The notes under the pieces were generated by a model. That model did not search any database and had not been told where the DNA came from. It worked only from the letters and a program-made list of their open reading frames with translations. DNA of 7,135 nt from NCBI GenBank assembly GCA_023665245.1, contig JAMPEH010000117.1, positions 1 through 7,135 on the forward strand, read 5' to 3'. Made by a program: the position numbers and the translations under genes. How positions within the stretch are numbered: position 1 is the first letter of the stretch; each line of letters starts with the position of its first letter. This DNA is from Muribaculaceae bacterium. Its GTDB lineage: Bacteria > Pseudomonadota > Alphaproteobacteria > Rs-D84. Positions 1 to 7,135 of the stretch are shown here, piece by piece.

Positions 1-21
1 TCACAAAGATAGTTATTTTCT

Positions 22-29
22 TATTTTTG
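22..29 (+). promoter_or_regulatory. Possible Bacteroidetes -7 promoter element for sbcDC
   Basis: TATTTTTG matches the Bacteroidetes sigma-ABfr -7 consensus TAnnTTTG exactly. It lies only 5 nt before the chosen sbcD ATG, so transcription would start at or beside the start codon, giving a leaderless or nearly leaderless mRNA. The partner -33 TTTG box would fall at or before the first base of the window and cannot be checked. The stretch is T-rich, so a chance match is quite possible, and sbcD could instead be read from a promoter or gene further upstream. Confidence 0.25.
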
Positions 30-34
30 TGGTC

Positions 35-1195
35 ATGAAGATTTTGCATACATCAGACTGGCATCTCGGTCAGTCGTTCTACAACTATTCGCGACAAGAC
101 GAACACCTTTACTTTTGCCGGCAGCTATGCGAAATAATATCCCTGCATCGACCCGACGCGCTAATAGTGGCAGGTGACATCTTCGATGCCTCGCTGCCAC
201 CAATTGCTGCCCAGAAGCTGATGGTGGAGATGTTTACTACCATTCACGACACACTGCCGACAATGACAACAGTGATTCTCGCAGGCAATCACGACAGCTC
301 GTCGCGACTGATGATTCACTCTCCGCTATGGGAAAACTTCAACGTGAGGATTATCGCATCGCCCGACGAACCCGACAACATGATTATAGAACTGCCCGGA
401 ATCGGATTCATTGCCGGAGTGCCCTATATTTCCGAATTCAACTATGCAAGATATGTCAGCAAAGACAGTTCCAATCCGTGTCGCGACTATCACTACGGTC
501 TGCTCGACAAAGTCGCACGGCTCAATACCGGCAACCTGCCGGTTGTACTGACTGCTCATCTCGCAGTAACCGACTCCGACCACCTTCGCGACAATGCCGC
601 AAGATTCAGCTACACCGGTCTCGCTGACCTCGGTGAAGGATCTGACTATCTTGCCTTGGGACATATACATCGCCCCTCGACCTTTGGCAACGGAAAAGCA
701 AGATATTCCGGGAGTCCTATTGCATTGAGCTTTGACGAAGATTTCCCTCATTCCGTAACATTGGTCGAAATAACCGAGCGAGGGACACAGCCCGTAATCT
801 CAGTGATTCCTGTTAAGCAACTCCGCAATGCAGTAACATTACCGGCAACGCCACTTCCGCCCGACGAGACTGTAGAATTGTTGAAAAAGCTCAACGACGG
901 TGACGACAACTATCTGAGGATTATTGTAGCGCACGACACGCCACTCCCGGGCAACATGCGGCATCTTGCCGAACAGGCTCTCGACGGCAAAAACTACCGA
1001 CTCTGTCTGCTGACACGCATTTCCACCTCCGGGACCTCGGCAATCAACAGCCGACAACCCTCCCTGAGTATTGACGAACTCCGACGACTCGACCCGGTAG
1101 AGATTGCGCGACGTTACTTCCTAAAAAAATACGGAGCGTCGCTTCCGGAACGGTTTGAACGATGCATACAACAATCAGAAAATGAAATTTTTTAA
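35..1195 (+). CDS. sbcD: SbcD, nuclease subunit of the SbcCD (Mre11-Rad50 type) complex
   Basis: SbcD is the Mn-dependent nuclease subunit of SbcCD. In characterised homologues the complex acts in the cytoplasm as an ATP-dependent double-strand exonuclease and opens DNA hairpins and protein-blocked ends. The 386-residue product has all five metallophosphoesterase motifs: D8-W-H10 near the N-terminus, GDIFD (47-51), GNHD (84-87), the histidine of TAHLAV (H175) and GHIH (209-212). The length is close to the roughly 400 residues usual for the family, and the C-terminal part (about 240-386) fits the capping/SbcC-binding region. I chose ATG at 35 (MKILHTSDWH), the usual family start. An in-frame GTG at 29 would add only two residues. 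No Shine-Dalgarno sequence is visible, as is common in Bacteroidetes. The stop codon lies inside the sbcC start region, so the two genes are very probably co-transcribed and translationally coupled. Family assignment is very secure; activity is inferred from the motifs. Confidence 0.97.
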   Translation: MKILHTSDWHLGQSFYNYSRQDEHLYFCRQLCEIISLHRPDALIVAGDIFDASLPPIAAQKLMVEMFTTIHDTLPTMTTVILAGNHDSSSRLMIHSPLWENFNVRIIASPDEPDNMIIELPGIGFIAGVPYISEFNYARYVSKDSSNPCRDYHYGLLDKVARLNTGNLPVVLTAHLAVTDSDHLRDNAARFSYTGLADLGEGSDYLALGHIHRPSTFGNGKARYSGSPIALSFDEDFPHSVTLVEITERGTQPVISVIPVKQLRNAVTLPATPLPPDETVELLKKLNDGDDNYLRIIVAHDTPLPGNMRHLAEQALDGKNYRLCLLTRISTSGTSAINSRQPSLSIDELRRLDPVEIARRYFLKKYGASLPERFERCIQQSENEIF

Positions 1196-3701
1196 ACTTA
1201 CAATAAAGAACATAGCATCGGTAGAAACTGCCGAGATTGACTTCACTGCCGAACCTTTGGCAAGCTCGAGACTGTTTCTGATAACCGGACCTACCGGTTC
1301 GGGGAAAAGTATTATTCTCGATGCAATATGCCTCGCCCTTTTCCGCACCGCTCCACGACTCGAAGGAATGGGCAACCGTAAGTGTGACGATGACTCGGTT
1401 GCCACCGGAGAACTGATGCTTTCATCGCCGCTGTCGCTCGTGCGCCGTGGGTGTGCCGAAGCTGAAGCCTCACTGACTTTTGAGGGGAACAATGGTCGTC
1501 TCTACCTCGCTTCATGGGTTGTCACGCCATACGTCAAGGGCAAAAACGCCGGTAAAATAAACTCTGAATCACATCGGCTCGTTGACATTGCCACGGGAGA
1601 GACGTGGGAGAAAAAAGGTGACATAAAGTCGTTGATTTCTTCGCCCGAAATTGCCGGACTCGATTACAGTCGGTTTTGCCGCACATCACTTTTAGCACAG
1701 GGAGAGTTCACCCGCTTTCTCAATGCAGCAGACAGCGAAAAAGCTGCCATTCTCGAAAAGCTGACCGGAGTAGAGATTTTCTCTCTGACCGGTCGGCGCA
1801 TCCACGAGTTGAAAGCCGAATCGGTCAAAAAATACGAGATTGCCGCCTCAGCGATAAACGGTATTGAGCTTATGACTGAGGACCGCCGCTATTCTATAAC
1901 TGCCGCTATTGAATCGCTCCGACTCAACATAGAGAAGCGCAACAAGGAAATAGGACATGTCGATAACATACGCCAACTGTTTGAAACCCGGCTCGACATT
2001 GAGAAGAAGCTTAAAACGGAGAACGAGAACCTATCCTCAGCATACCTGCAACGCGAGAAACTCGTCGGGCAACTAACGGAAACGCAACGCAAAGTCGACT
2101 CAATGAAGAGGGAAAAAGAAACGTTGGAACGGTCGCTCGAAGAAGCCACGCGTCGATTCGAATCGCTCGGATTGAAATCGCTCAACGACAAGTCTACAAA
2201 AATAGCCGATACGATAACCTCACTCGGGCAATGCCGCATCCCGCTCGACAGAATCAAAATCTGCAACAAGGAAATCGAAAAAACATCAGAAGAGATAACA
2301 GTCTCAAGAGCCGATTTGGAAAGACTGTCACAACTGACCGAAGGACTCCAATCAGCCTTGACCGAAGCCGAAGAGAATTGCATAGCTCTCCGCGACACTC
2401 TCGACATAGCCCGCAGGAGCATAAGCGATGCCGCTGTGTCGCTGCGCTACGGTCTTAAACCGGGTGACATGTGCCCCGTATGTGGACAACCGGTCCATGA
2501 GATTCCCGACAATGAACTGCTCTACCGCGCTCTGAAACCGCTCGAACAACAAATGGCGTCACTCACGGTAATCGAGAAAAACAAGCGCGACAAATTAGCG
2601 TCACATCGCTCAAGAGTTGGCGCCTTGGAGATTCAGTTGAATAAATCTGCTCGCAAGCTCGAGGAACTGACCGCCTCACGCCTGCAATATGCCGACCGGG
2701 CAATCAACCTGCTCAACAAGCTCTCCATACCGCTCAACGAGGATGTAGATCTGACAATCTCGCGTCGTATGCAGGAATATGAGCAACGCCGTAAACAATT
2801 GACCAAGGAGATTGACAACGCCACCGTCCAACAAGAGGCACTGATGAGACAGACCAAGGAATTCAACCGATTTCTGCTTTCATTGGCCGACGCAGAAAAA
2901 TCATTGGCAATCACCAACGAAGCAATCTCTTCAGTGGAGCGACTGATAAAACAGTCAAGCGAAAACATTGAGAATTTCAGCCGTGACAATATAGTAAATG
3001 CCCAACGCCTTGAATCGGCAATGTCAGATAATCTGATATTCTCCTCAGCCGAAGAAGCGATAAACCGCATCAATTCAATCAGATTGGAAATCGCTGAACT
3101 GACAATCGAGATAGGCAAGCATACCGCTATCTTGGAAAACGACAATAAAAACCGCCAGAAATATTCCGGGATGAGAGCCGAGATAGAGCGTCTTAGAGCA
3201 GATTCCGACCTGTGGTCCGATGTCGACAAAGAGTTTGGCGGCGACAATGGGGAACGGTTCACCAAAATCGCCTGCTCATTTATTCTCAATCGCCTACTCG
3301 ACAGTGCCAACTACTATCTTGCGATGTTCAACGACCGTTACCAACTCGACTCACGACCCGACTCACTCGAGATAATGGTGTACGACAGTCGCGGCGATAA
3401 CCTCAGAGCGTTCAACACGCTCTCGGGCGGAGAAAGCTTTATGGTGTCACTTGCTCTCGCACTCGGACTGTCGGCATTCCGCGAATCGGAAGCCACCACC
3501 GACACAATCTTCATCGATGAAGGATTCGGAACACTCAGTTCCGACTATCTCGACACCGTGACCGAGACCCTTCAACGGCTCCAGCATATCGAAGGTCGGC
3601 GAGTCGGCATAATCAGCCACGTCGAGAATCTGCGCGACCGAATATCCACCAAGATTACAGTCACGCCGAAAGGCTCATGCTCCAACATCACGGTCGATTG
3701 A
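1182..3701 (+). CDS. sbcC: SbcC, SMC-like ATPase subunit of the SbcCD complex
   Basis: SbcC is the Rad50-like ATPase that holds DNA and gates SbcD nuclease activity. The 839-residue product has the expected order: N-terminal ATPase half with Walker A GPTGSGKS (36-43) and Q-loop glutamine Q173 in LLAQGEF; a first coiled-coil arm (about 180-425) rich in E, K, R, L and Q; a zinc hook CPVC (431-434) almost exactly mid-protein; a returning arm (about 440-685); then the C-terminal ATPase half with signature LSGGES (747-752), Walker B TIFIDE (775-780) and H-loop histidine H813. After Walker B the sequence is GFGTLS, with serine where E. coli has GTLD. The protein is shorter than the roughly 1,050-residue E. 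coli SbcC, the difference lying in the arms. ATG at 1182 (MKFFKLTIKN) is the family-like start and overlaps sbcD by 14 bp. An in-frame TTG at 1155 would add nine residues with no domain reason. Identification is secure; start slightly less so. Confidence 0.97.
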   Translation: MKFFKLTIKNIASVETAEIDFTAEPLASSRLFLITGPTGSGKSIILDAICLALFRTAPRLEGMGNRKCDDDSVATGELMLSSPLSLVRRGCAEAEASLTFEGNNGRLYLASWVVTPYVKGKNAGKINSESHRLVDIATGETWEKKGDIKSLISSPEIAGLDYSRFCRTSLLAQGEFTRFLNAADSEKAAILEKLTGVEIFSLTGRRIHELKAESVKKYEIAASAINGIELMTEDRRYSITAAIESLRLNIEKRNKEIGHVDNIRQLFETRLDIEKKLKTENENLSSAYLQREKLVGQLTETQRKVDSMKREKETLERSLEEATRRFESLGLKSLNDKSTKIADTITSLGQCRIPLDRIKICNKEIEKTSEEITVSRADLERLSQLTEGLQSALTEAEENCIALRDTLDIARRSISDAAVSLRYGLKPGDMCPVCGQPVHEIPDNELLYRALKPLEQQMASLTVIEKNKRDKLASHRSRVGALEIQLNKSARKLEELTASRLQYADRAINLLNKLSIPLNEDVDLTISRRMQEYEQRRKQLTKEIDNATVQQEALMRQTKEFNRFLLSLADAEKSLAITNEAISSVERLIKQSSENIENFSRDNIVNAQRLESAMSDNLIFSSAEEAINRINSIRLEIAELTIEIGKHTAILENDNKNRQKYSGMRAEIERLRADSDLWSDVDKEFGGDNGERFTKIACSFILNRLLDSANYYLAMFNDRYQLDSRPDSLEIMVYDSRGDNLRAFNTLSGGESFMVSLALALGLSAFRESEATTDTIFIDEGFGTLSSDYLDTVTETLQRLQHIEGRRVGIISHVENLRDRISTKITVTPKGSCSNITVD

Positions 3702-3728
3702 CACACTCGCACCAATACATATAGAGAC

Positions 3729-3764
3729 AACGAGGGTCACTTCATTTTTGAAATGACCCTCGTT
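3729..3764. terminator. Hairpin between convergent genes, probable bidirectional terminator
   Basis: The arms AACGAGGGTCACTTCA (3729-3744) and TGAAATGACCCTCGTT (3749-3764) pair over 16 positions with one mismatch, around a TTTT loop. The hairpin begins 28 nt after the sbcC stop and ends 21 nt before the stop codon of the opposite-strand gene. Because it is an inverted repeat it would form in transcripts from either side. Neither flank has a clean run of T, so it is not a textbook intrinsic terminator. The position, GC-rich lower stem and lack of any other candidate in the 84-bp gap (3702-3785) support the call. Confidence 0.75.
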
Positions 3765-3785
3765 AATCATCTGAATTAAATTCAC

Positions 3786-6700
3786 CTATCTTGCCAAAGT
3801 AGTATGTACAGATACTCGTCCCTTTACAGGGATAGTGGTGTCGATATATTCCGACAGGCGGAACACAAGCGTGTCATCGTCGGCAACTTTTACGGAGTAA
3901 GCTCCCTTGGCATCAGTGCGTCCGACTTCCTTTTTCTGCTTTGTAGAATATACTGTCACGCCCTTGAGCGGAGTTGATTGTACGTCGCGCACAACGCCCG
4001 AAACGCCGATTTTCTTGCCCGTACCTTTGTAGGCAGGTTCATCGGACTGATTTCCGGTCGATGATGCCTTGTTGGATTGACCTATGGTCACGGTCGATTC
4101 GAGCGGCAGATTGTCGGAGGCGAATCCTGCCATTATGGTGAAGTCGCCCGGTTCGAGCAACCGCTCTCCGCGATTGTTGGTAAACTTCAATTCCTCCATT
4201 GGGATAGCGAGATTCACCCTGCGGCTCTCACCCGGCTTCAGGTTTATTTTTGTGAACGCCTTGAGTTGCTTGACAGGAGTCTCGATTGAGCTGACAACGT
4301 CGCGCACATAGACCTGAGGCACGGCTTTTCCCTCGCGGTCACCGGTGTTGGCGACCGTGAAAGCCACCTTCACCGAGTCGGCAGTCACCAATGTGGTAAG
4401 GTCGGCAATCGAAAAGGTGGTGTAGCTGAGTCCATGACCGAAAGCATAGAGCGGATCGGGCGATGAGAATACGTAGTCGCGTCCCGGACGTTCATAGGAA
4501 CCGTGGGCGCGGTAGTAGCCCTTGTCCGAAGGAAGGTGGTTGTAGTAGGCGGGCAAATGTCCGGCACTCTGAGCCATAGATACCGGCAGGTGTCCCGACG
4601 GATTAACATTGCCGAAAAGGATGTCGGCTATGGACTCTCCGGCACGTTCTCCGGCATACCATTGCATCACGATTGCCGGCAGAGTCTCTTTCTCACGCCC
4701 AATGGCATAAGTTTTGCCTGTGACGAGAACCAAGACAACCGGTTTGCCGGTAGCGACCACGGCTTCGATGAGTTGTGACTGTGCCCCTGTGAGGTCGAGG
4801 TCAGGAGTGTCGAAACCCTCTCCACAATTGGAGCCGGAATAGTCGCGTGCTAACGACGCACTCGCACTGCCACAAAATATCACTGCCACATCGCTGCGAC
4901 TGGCAGCATCTACAGCCTCGGCAATCATCGACGTGTCGCGAGTCATTATTTCACACCCCTTAGCATAGTTCACCGTCACACGGTCACCAACAAGATTGCG
5001 GATTCCTTCCAACGGGGTCACACCATTGGAGTTGCTGCGGCTCCACGAATAGTCGCCAAACTGCACCTGGTCGGCGTTGGGTCCTATAACCGCTATCGAT
5101 TTTATGCGAGAAGCATTGAGCGGAAGCAGATTTCCTTCATTCTTGAGCAGCACGGTGGACTCGTCGGCAATCTCACGCGACAGAGCCACACTTTCTGGCG
5201 AATGCATAGCCTCTGACGGGTAACGATTGCCATAGGGGTCGTCGAAAAGTCCGGCTTTGAATTTGGCAAGCAACACTCGTCCCACGGCGCGGTCGAGCGT
5301 CTTCATCGAGAGCGTTGAGTCGGCAATCATCTGAGGAATAGTGGTAAAGCAATCACTTGAAGCCTCGGCATCAAGTCCTGCCTCAAGAGCCTGACGGGCA
5401 GCATCGGCTTTCGTGGCTGCTGTTTTGTGGAACGTGCGGAGCATGTCAACGGCACCCCAATCGGCATAGACGTAGCCTTTGAAGCCCCAACGACCGCGAA
5501 GCACATCGGTCAGCAGATAGTGTGACGACGAGTTTGGCTCGTTGTTCCATGAATTATAGGTCGACATCACAGCCATCACCGGCAACGTTGTCACGACACG
5601 GCTGAACGGCTTCATGTATATGTCGAAGAACTCCGAAGTGCTGCCGTTGACCGATGCGAGGTTGAGTCCTCCCGACGGATTGCCGTGAGGACCGAAATGC
5701 TTCAACATTGGTGAGATACCGCTGTCGAGATAGCCTCTTACCTCATTGACGGCAATTTCGCTGTTGAGAAACGGGTCTTCACCATAGGTTTCCTCCACGC
5801 GTCCCCAACGGGGATCACGCACCACGTCGATGCAGGGCGACAGAATCTGATTGATTCCCTGATAATGCAGGTCCTCACTTATGGCAGTCGCCCGCTTATA
5901 GGCGAGCGACGGATTGAAAGTTGAAGCTAACGCAATGTTCTGGGGAAATATCGTGGAGCCTTCATGGACCGAGCCGTGAAGCGACTCGGCAACGATGAAT
6001 GCCGGGATTCCGAGCCGCGTGCTGTCGACCATATGCTGCTGTATTTTGCGCATGTTGCGCTTGATGTTCTCGCCTGTCAGCGGGAATCCCTCTACGAAGC
6101 CATATGCCACGTCACCGGCTATCGCCTTCATGTTGGCAGCGTTGTATTCCTGACCGTTGAACAAATCTCCCGAGTGGAGGTGGCGTATCTGTGCCATTTT
6201 CTCGTAGACGTTCATGCGCGGTAACAGGTCGGCTACACGTTCCTTGGGCGAAAGCGACGGGTCCTTGTAGGACTTCTTTTTCAGCTTGATAATCACCGGA
6301 TAGTGGTCCGAAATACCCTCGGCACGGTCTACGCGCGCATCGATACAACGCTTCATAAGACTCGGCGACAACAATATGTAGTCGATATGCTTGTTTATCG
6401 AGTCGAGAGCCGCACTTCCCGGTTCGAGCTTTTTGCTGAACGCCGTGGGATGAGTCATGCGGTCCTTGGGGTCGGGAACATATTTCACCAACGGGTCATG
6501 TAGGTCGGCGGCAAAGAATGCTGCCATTACCGACGTGTCAAACATTTTCAGGGCGTTGGCATTGTTCCAGTCGGGACGTTTGGCATCGCCCTTGAGCAGT
6601 CCTTTTATCCACTTTGTCTTCTTAGACGTCTCCTGCGCCTCGTAGGGCGATATGGAGTTGAGATCGCCGGCAATCAAGTAATCCTTGAGCTTGAGACTGT

Positions 6701-7135
6701 CGGCATAGTTATTGATAATGTCGGCTTCCTGACGGCGGAATTTGTAGTCGAACGGACTGAGGTGGGTAATCAGCAAATCGAGACCGGCGGTCTTGACATG
6801 AAGAAGACCGTGCCACAATCCTCGTTTCTGCCCAAGTACAATCTCCATGGGGGTTATGATACGCTTAACGGTCTCCAATGGATGCTTGGAAATTACGCCT
6901 ACCGGGTACCATTCCTCCTTGAGCAGCGAGGTGTAAGGCATTCCGCTGTCGTCACCGAGCTTCTGAAGTTTCTCGGGAGTGAAACCCACAAGCTCGTCAA
7001 TCATCAACACATCGGGGTCGTTGGTTTGCACCCACTGCAGGAAGTTGGCACGTCTCACGGGGTCGTCCTCCAATCCTTCCCATATGTTGAAAGTGGCAAC
7101 CGTGAGGGTATCCTGAGCCACCGCCGAGAAACCTG
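3786..7135 (-). CDS. Secreted EEP-GH3 fusion glycosidase with FnIII-like and carboxypeptidase-regulatory-like domains (5' end beyond window)
   Basis: One uninterrupted frame runs off the window edge; residues are counted from the codon at 7119-7121 as 1. Residues 5-280 form an EEP domain with N12, E43, H120, D153 and N155 (GDLNS), D247 (HIDYIL) and D272-H273 (SDHYP), the full metal-binding and catalytic set of that superfamily. Residues about 285-625 are the GH3 barrel: ESLHG (379-383), RDPRWGR (435-441), LKHF (473-476) and nucleophile D554 in YADWGA. Residues about 650-900 are the GH3 C-terminal domain, with probable acid/base E768 in CGEGFD. Residues 905-1013 are FnIII-like, 1014-1036 a polar linker and 1037-1110 a carboxypeptidase-regulatory-like (PF13715-type) module. 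GH3 enzymes of this shape are exo-acting beta-glucosidases or beta-xylosidases; the substrate cannot be read from sequence. The EEP target (nucleic acid, phospholipid head group or phosphorylated sugar) is unknown. A signal-peptide tail implies export. The gene converges on sbcDC across a shared hairpin. Domain calls are secure, joint function is inferred. Confidence 0.93.
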   Translation of the reverse strand, partial: GFSAVAQDTLTVATFNIWEGLEDDPVRRANFLQWVQTNDPDVLMIDELVGFTPEKLQKLGDDSGMPYTSLLKEEWYPVGVISKHPLETVKRIITPMEIVLGQKRGLWHGLLHVKTAGLDLLITHLSPFDYKFRRQEADIINNYADSLKLKDYLIAGDLNSISPYEAQETSKKTKWIKGLLKGDAKRPDWNNANALKMFDTSVMAAFFAADLHDPLVKYVPDPKDRMTHPTAFSKKLEPGSAALDSINKHIDYILLSPSLMKRCIDARVDRAEGISDHYPVIIKLKKKSYKDPSLSPKERVADLLPRMNVYEKMAQIRHLHSGDLFNGQEYNAANMKAIAGDVAYGFVEGFPLTGENIKRNMRKIQQHMVDSTRLGIPAFIVAESLHGSVHEGSTIFPQNIALASTFNPSLAYKRATAISEDLHYQGINQILSPCIDVVRDPRWGRVEETYGEDPFLNSEIAVNEVRGYLDSGISPMLKHFGPHGNPSGGLNLASVNGSTSEFFDIYMKPFSRVVTTLPVMAVMSTYNSWNNEPNSSSHYLLTDVLRGRWGFKGYVYADWGAVDMLRTFHKTAATKADAARQALEAGLDAEASSDCFTTIPQMIADSTLSMKTLDRAVGRVLLAKFKAGLFDDPYGNRYPSEAMHSPESVALSREIADESTVLLKNEGNLLPLNASRIKSIAVIGPNADQVQFGDYSWSRSNSNGVTPLEGIRNLVGDRVTVNYAKGCEIMTRDTSMIAEAVDAASRSDVAVIFCGSASASLARDYSGSNCGEGFDTPDLDLTGAQSQLIEAVVATGKPVVLVLVTGKTYAIGREKETLPAIVMQWYAGERAGESIADILFGNVNPSGHLPVSMAQSAGHLPAYYNHLPSDKGYYRAHGSYERPGRDYVFSSPDPLYAFGHGLSYTTFSIADLTTLVTADSVKVAFTVANTGDREGKAVPQVYVRDVVSSIETPVKQLKAFTKINLKPGESRRVNLAIPMEELKFTNNRGERLLEPGDFTIMAGFASDNLPLESTVTIGQSNKASSTGNQSDEPAYKGTGKKIGVSGVVRDVQSTPLKGVTVYSTKQKKEVGRTDAKGAYSVKVADDDTLVFRLSEYIDTTIPVKGRVSVHTTLAR
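7116..7135 (-). other. End of a signal peptide with probable signal peptidase I cleavage site
   Basis: Upstream of the GTG at 7119-7121 the frame stays open to the window edge and reads G-F-S-A-V-A-Q-D-T. This is a small-residue AVA followed by Q, matching the A-x-A rule for signal peptidase I, with cleavage expected just after the codon at 7116-7118. No cysteine follows, so it is not a lipobox. The mature protein would then begin at the EEP domain almost immediately. The hydrophobic core and true start codon are outside the window, so this is inferred from the last few residues only. Confidence 0.65.

Noticed and set aside
29..34. GTG start for SbcD two codons upstream
   Set aside because: The ATG at 35 gives the conserved MKILHTSDWH start, and the GTG overlaps the possible promoter element.
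1155..1181. Earlier TTG start giving SbcC nine extra residues (overlap of 41 bp with sbcD)
   Set aside because: The family normally begins with a short MK-x-x-x-L-x-I-x-N segment, which starts at the ATG at 1182. The extra residues add no recognisable element.
2633..3310. Antisense open frame of 225 codons inside sbcC, with another of 177 codons at 1889-2422
   Set aside because: Both are rich in Ser and Arg, as expected when Glu/Lys/Leu-rich coiled-coil codons are read from the opposite strand. They match no family and lie wholly within a certain gene.
35..3701. sbcDC as part of a phage-defence or mobile island
   Set aside because: Motifs and layout are those of the ordinary housekeeping operon. 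No transposase, integrase, repeat or other defence gene is present in the window.
3773..3783. Small palindrome GAATTAAATTC in the intergenic gap
   Set aside because: Five-base arms made mainly of A and T in an AT-rich stretch are expected by chance and have no clear role beside the strong hairpin.
4084..4778. Plus-strand open frames opposite the GH3 C-terminal region
   Set aside because: Short, overlapping and without recognisable motifs; they are shadows of the minus-strand gene.

Overview
The window most likely comes from a member of the Bacteroidales, possibly a gut lineage such as Muribaculaceae, although no marker fixes the family. The evidence is threefold. Base composition is close to half GC with AT-rich gene starts that lack Shine-Dalgarno sequences. 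A TAnnTTTG-type promoter element lies before the first gene. The third gene encodes a secreted multidomain glycosidase that ends in a SusC-type carboxypeptidase-regulatory-like module, a domain style typical of Bacteroidetes polysaccharide users.

Layout: positions 35-3701 (+) hold a two-gene operon, sbcD then sbcC, overlapping by 14 bp. The encoded proteins form the SbcCD (Mre11-Rad50 type) nuclease complex. Both carry every catalytic motif I looked for: the five metallophosphoesterase motifs in SbcD, and Walker A, Q-loop, CxxC zinc hook, signature, Walker B and H-loop in SbcC. SbcC is compact at 839 residues. An 84-bp gap (3702-3785) contains a strong hairpin that probably terminates transcription from both sides.

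Positions 3786-7135 (-) hold one large gene, convergent with sbcDC and cut by the window edge at its 5' end. Its product reads, from N- to C-terminus: the tail of a signal peptide, a complete endonuclease/exonuclease/phosphatase (EEP) domain, a complete glycoside hydrolase family 3 (GH3) enzyme with its C-terminal and fibronectin-III-like domains, a short polar linker, and a carboxypeptidase-regulatory-like domain. The EEP-GH3 fusion is the most unusual thing here. Both active sites look intact, so the protein may be a secreted bifunctional phosphodiesterase/phosphatase plus exo-glycosidase.

The two halves of the window show no functional link: DNA end processing in the cytoplasm on one side, extracytoplasmic glycan breakdown on the other. 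I saw no RNA genes, mobile elements, CRISPR arrays or long repeats.
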